From NCBI GenBank assembly GCA_028281445.1, contig JANQJW010000108.1, positions 1 to 45,945 of the forward strand: a stretch of 45,945 bases of DNA, read 5' to 3'. The position numbers and the translations under genes are program-made. The stretch comes from Planctomycetota bacterium (GTDB lineage Bacteria; Planctomycetota; PLA2; JAEUHO01). Positions 45,771-45,945 of this stretch are shown here, piece after piece. Numbering within the stretch: the first letter of the stretch is position 1; every line of letters begins with the position of its first letter. The notes below the pieces were generated by a model, which worked only from the letters and a program-made list of their open reading frames with translations, was not told the DNA's origin and made no database searches.

Positions 45771-45945
45771 GGCTGGTCCGTCCTTCCGTTTCGAGTCCCA
45801 GACCGTGAAGTTCGTGTGGAGATGGCCACCATCGTCGATGTAGGTCGTGACCTGCCCCCGATGAGTGTGCCACCTGGCAACTCACAAAGCGGCGCGTACC
45901 GCCACGTCTTTCGGTAGCCAAGCCTGCGGGGCTGGAGGCTTGTAG
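45771..45945 (-). pseudogene. 5' continuation of the surface-protein gene across a frameshift
   Basis: On the minus strand one frame reads YRKTWRYAPLCELPGGTLIGG up to the G5 run, while another frame, directly after it, reads QVTTYIDDGGHLHTNFTVWDS and leads into the gene at 44616-45770. Adding one G to the run joins them. The 175 bases therefore look coding on both sides of a one-base deletion. This could be a sequencing or assembly error, or a real mutation. Confidence 0.45.

Overview
The window is about 68% G+C by eye and tightly packed, with genes on both strands. The mix suggests a high-GC member of the Planctomycetota: Hanks-type kinases, tandem VIT/VWA proteins, several HEAT-repeat secreted proteins, HtrA-like proteases, and a dnaG-rpoD pair beside a coiled-coil/zinc-ribbon gene. 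No taxonomic marker could be compared here, so this is an inference of moderate confidence. There is no transposase, integrase, CRISPR array or toxin-antitoxin pair. The window is chromosomal housekeeping DNA interleaved with lineage-specific secreted and signalling genes.

Layout. 1-2475: divergent recJ (partial) and selB. 2699-6414: a secreted protein, an intact Ser/Thr kinase and a two-domain CxxCxxCC protein. 6484-11231: two tandem VIT/VWA paralogues. 11350-14257: a membrane-anchored pseudokinase, a HEAT-repeat protein and rsmA. 14343-18136: dnaG and rpoD behind a consensus -10 box. 18249-20333 (minus): zinc-ribbon protein, RNase P RNA with its terminator, and a HEAT-repeat protein. 20370-22753: a kynureninase / arylformamidase / hydroxylaminobenzoate-lyase-like cluster. 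22918-25339: recQ and a tRNA-Gln/tRNA-Glu operon. 25481-29084: a membrane protein, an HtrA-like protease and a double pseudoprotease. 29260-33783: glpX, a second pseudokinase and maeB. 33886-36347: a TPR protein and a thioredoxin-like protein. 36732-39826: a Cys-rich lipoprotein, mutY, an HD protein, a small protein and a CheY-like regulator. 39851-42731: a small protein, a HEAT lipoprotein, a family III CoA-transferase and tRNA-Arg. 43129-45945: a lipoprotein and a frameshifted Ig-like/Big-type surface protein, less GC-rich than the rest.

The most novel signals are these. (1) A family of composite hairpin repeats has a fixed CTTGT/ACAAG loop and stems that change by compensatory substitutions. 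Its TAG ends coincide with the stop codons of neighbouring genes. (2) One intact kinase is accompanied by two kinase-fold proteins that have lost every catalytic motif, and an intact HtrA protease by a neighbour with two dead protease domains. (3) Many gene starts carry a TANNNT box 6-11 nt before the start codon and no Shine-Dalgarno sequence, the mark of leaderless mRNAs. (4) A tryptophan-catabolism cluster ends in a small metal-enzyme-like protein not normally found there.

All functions were assigned by reading translations for motifs. No database search was run.
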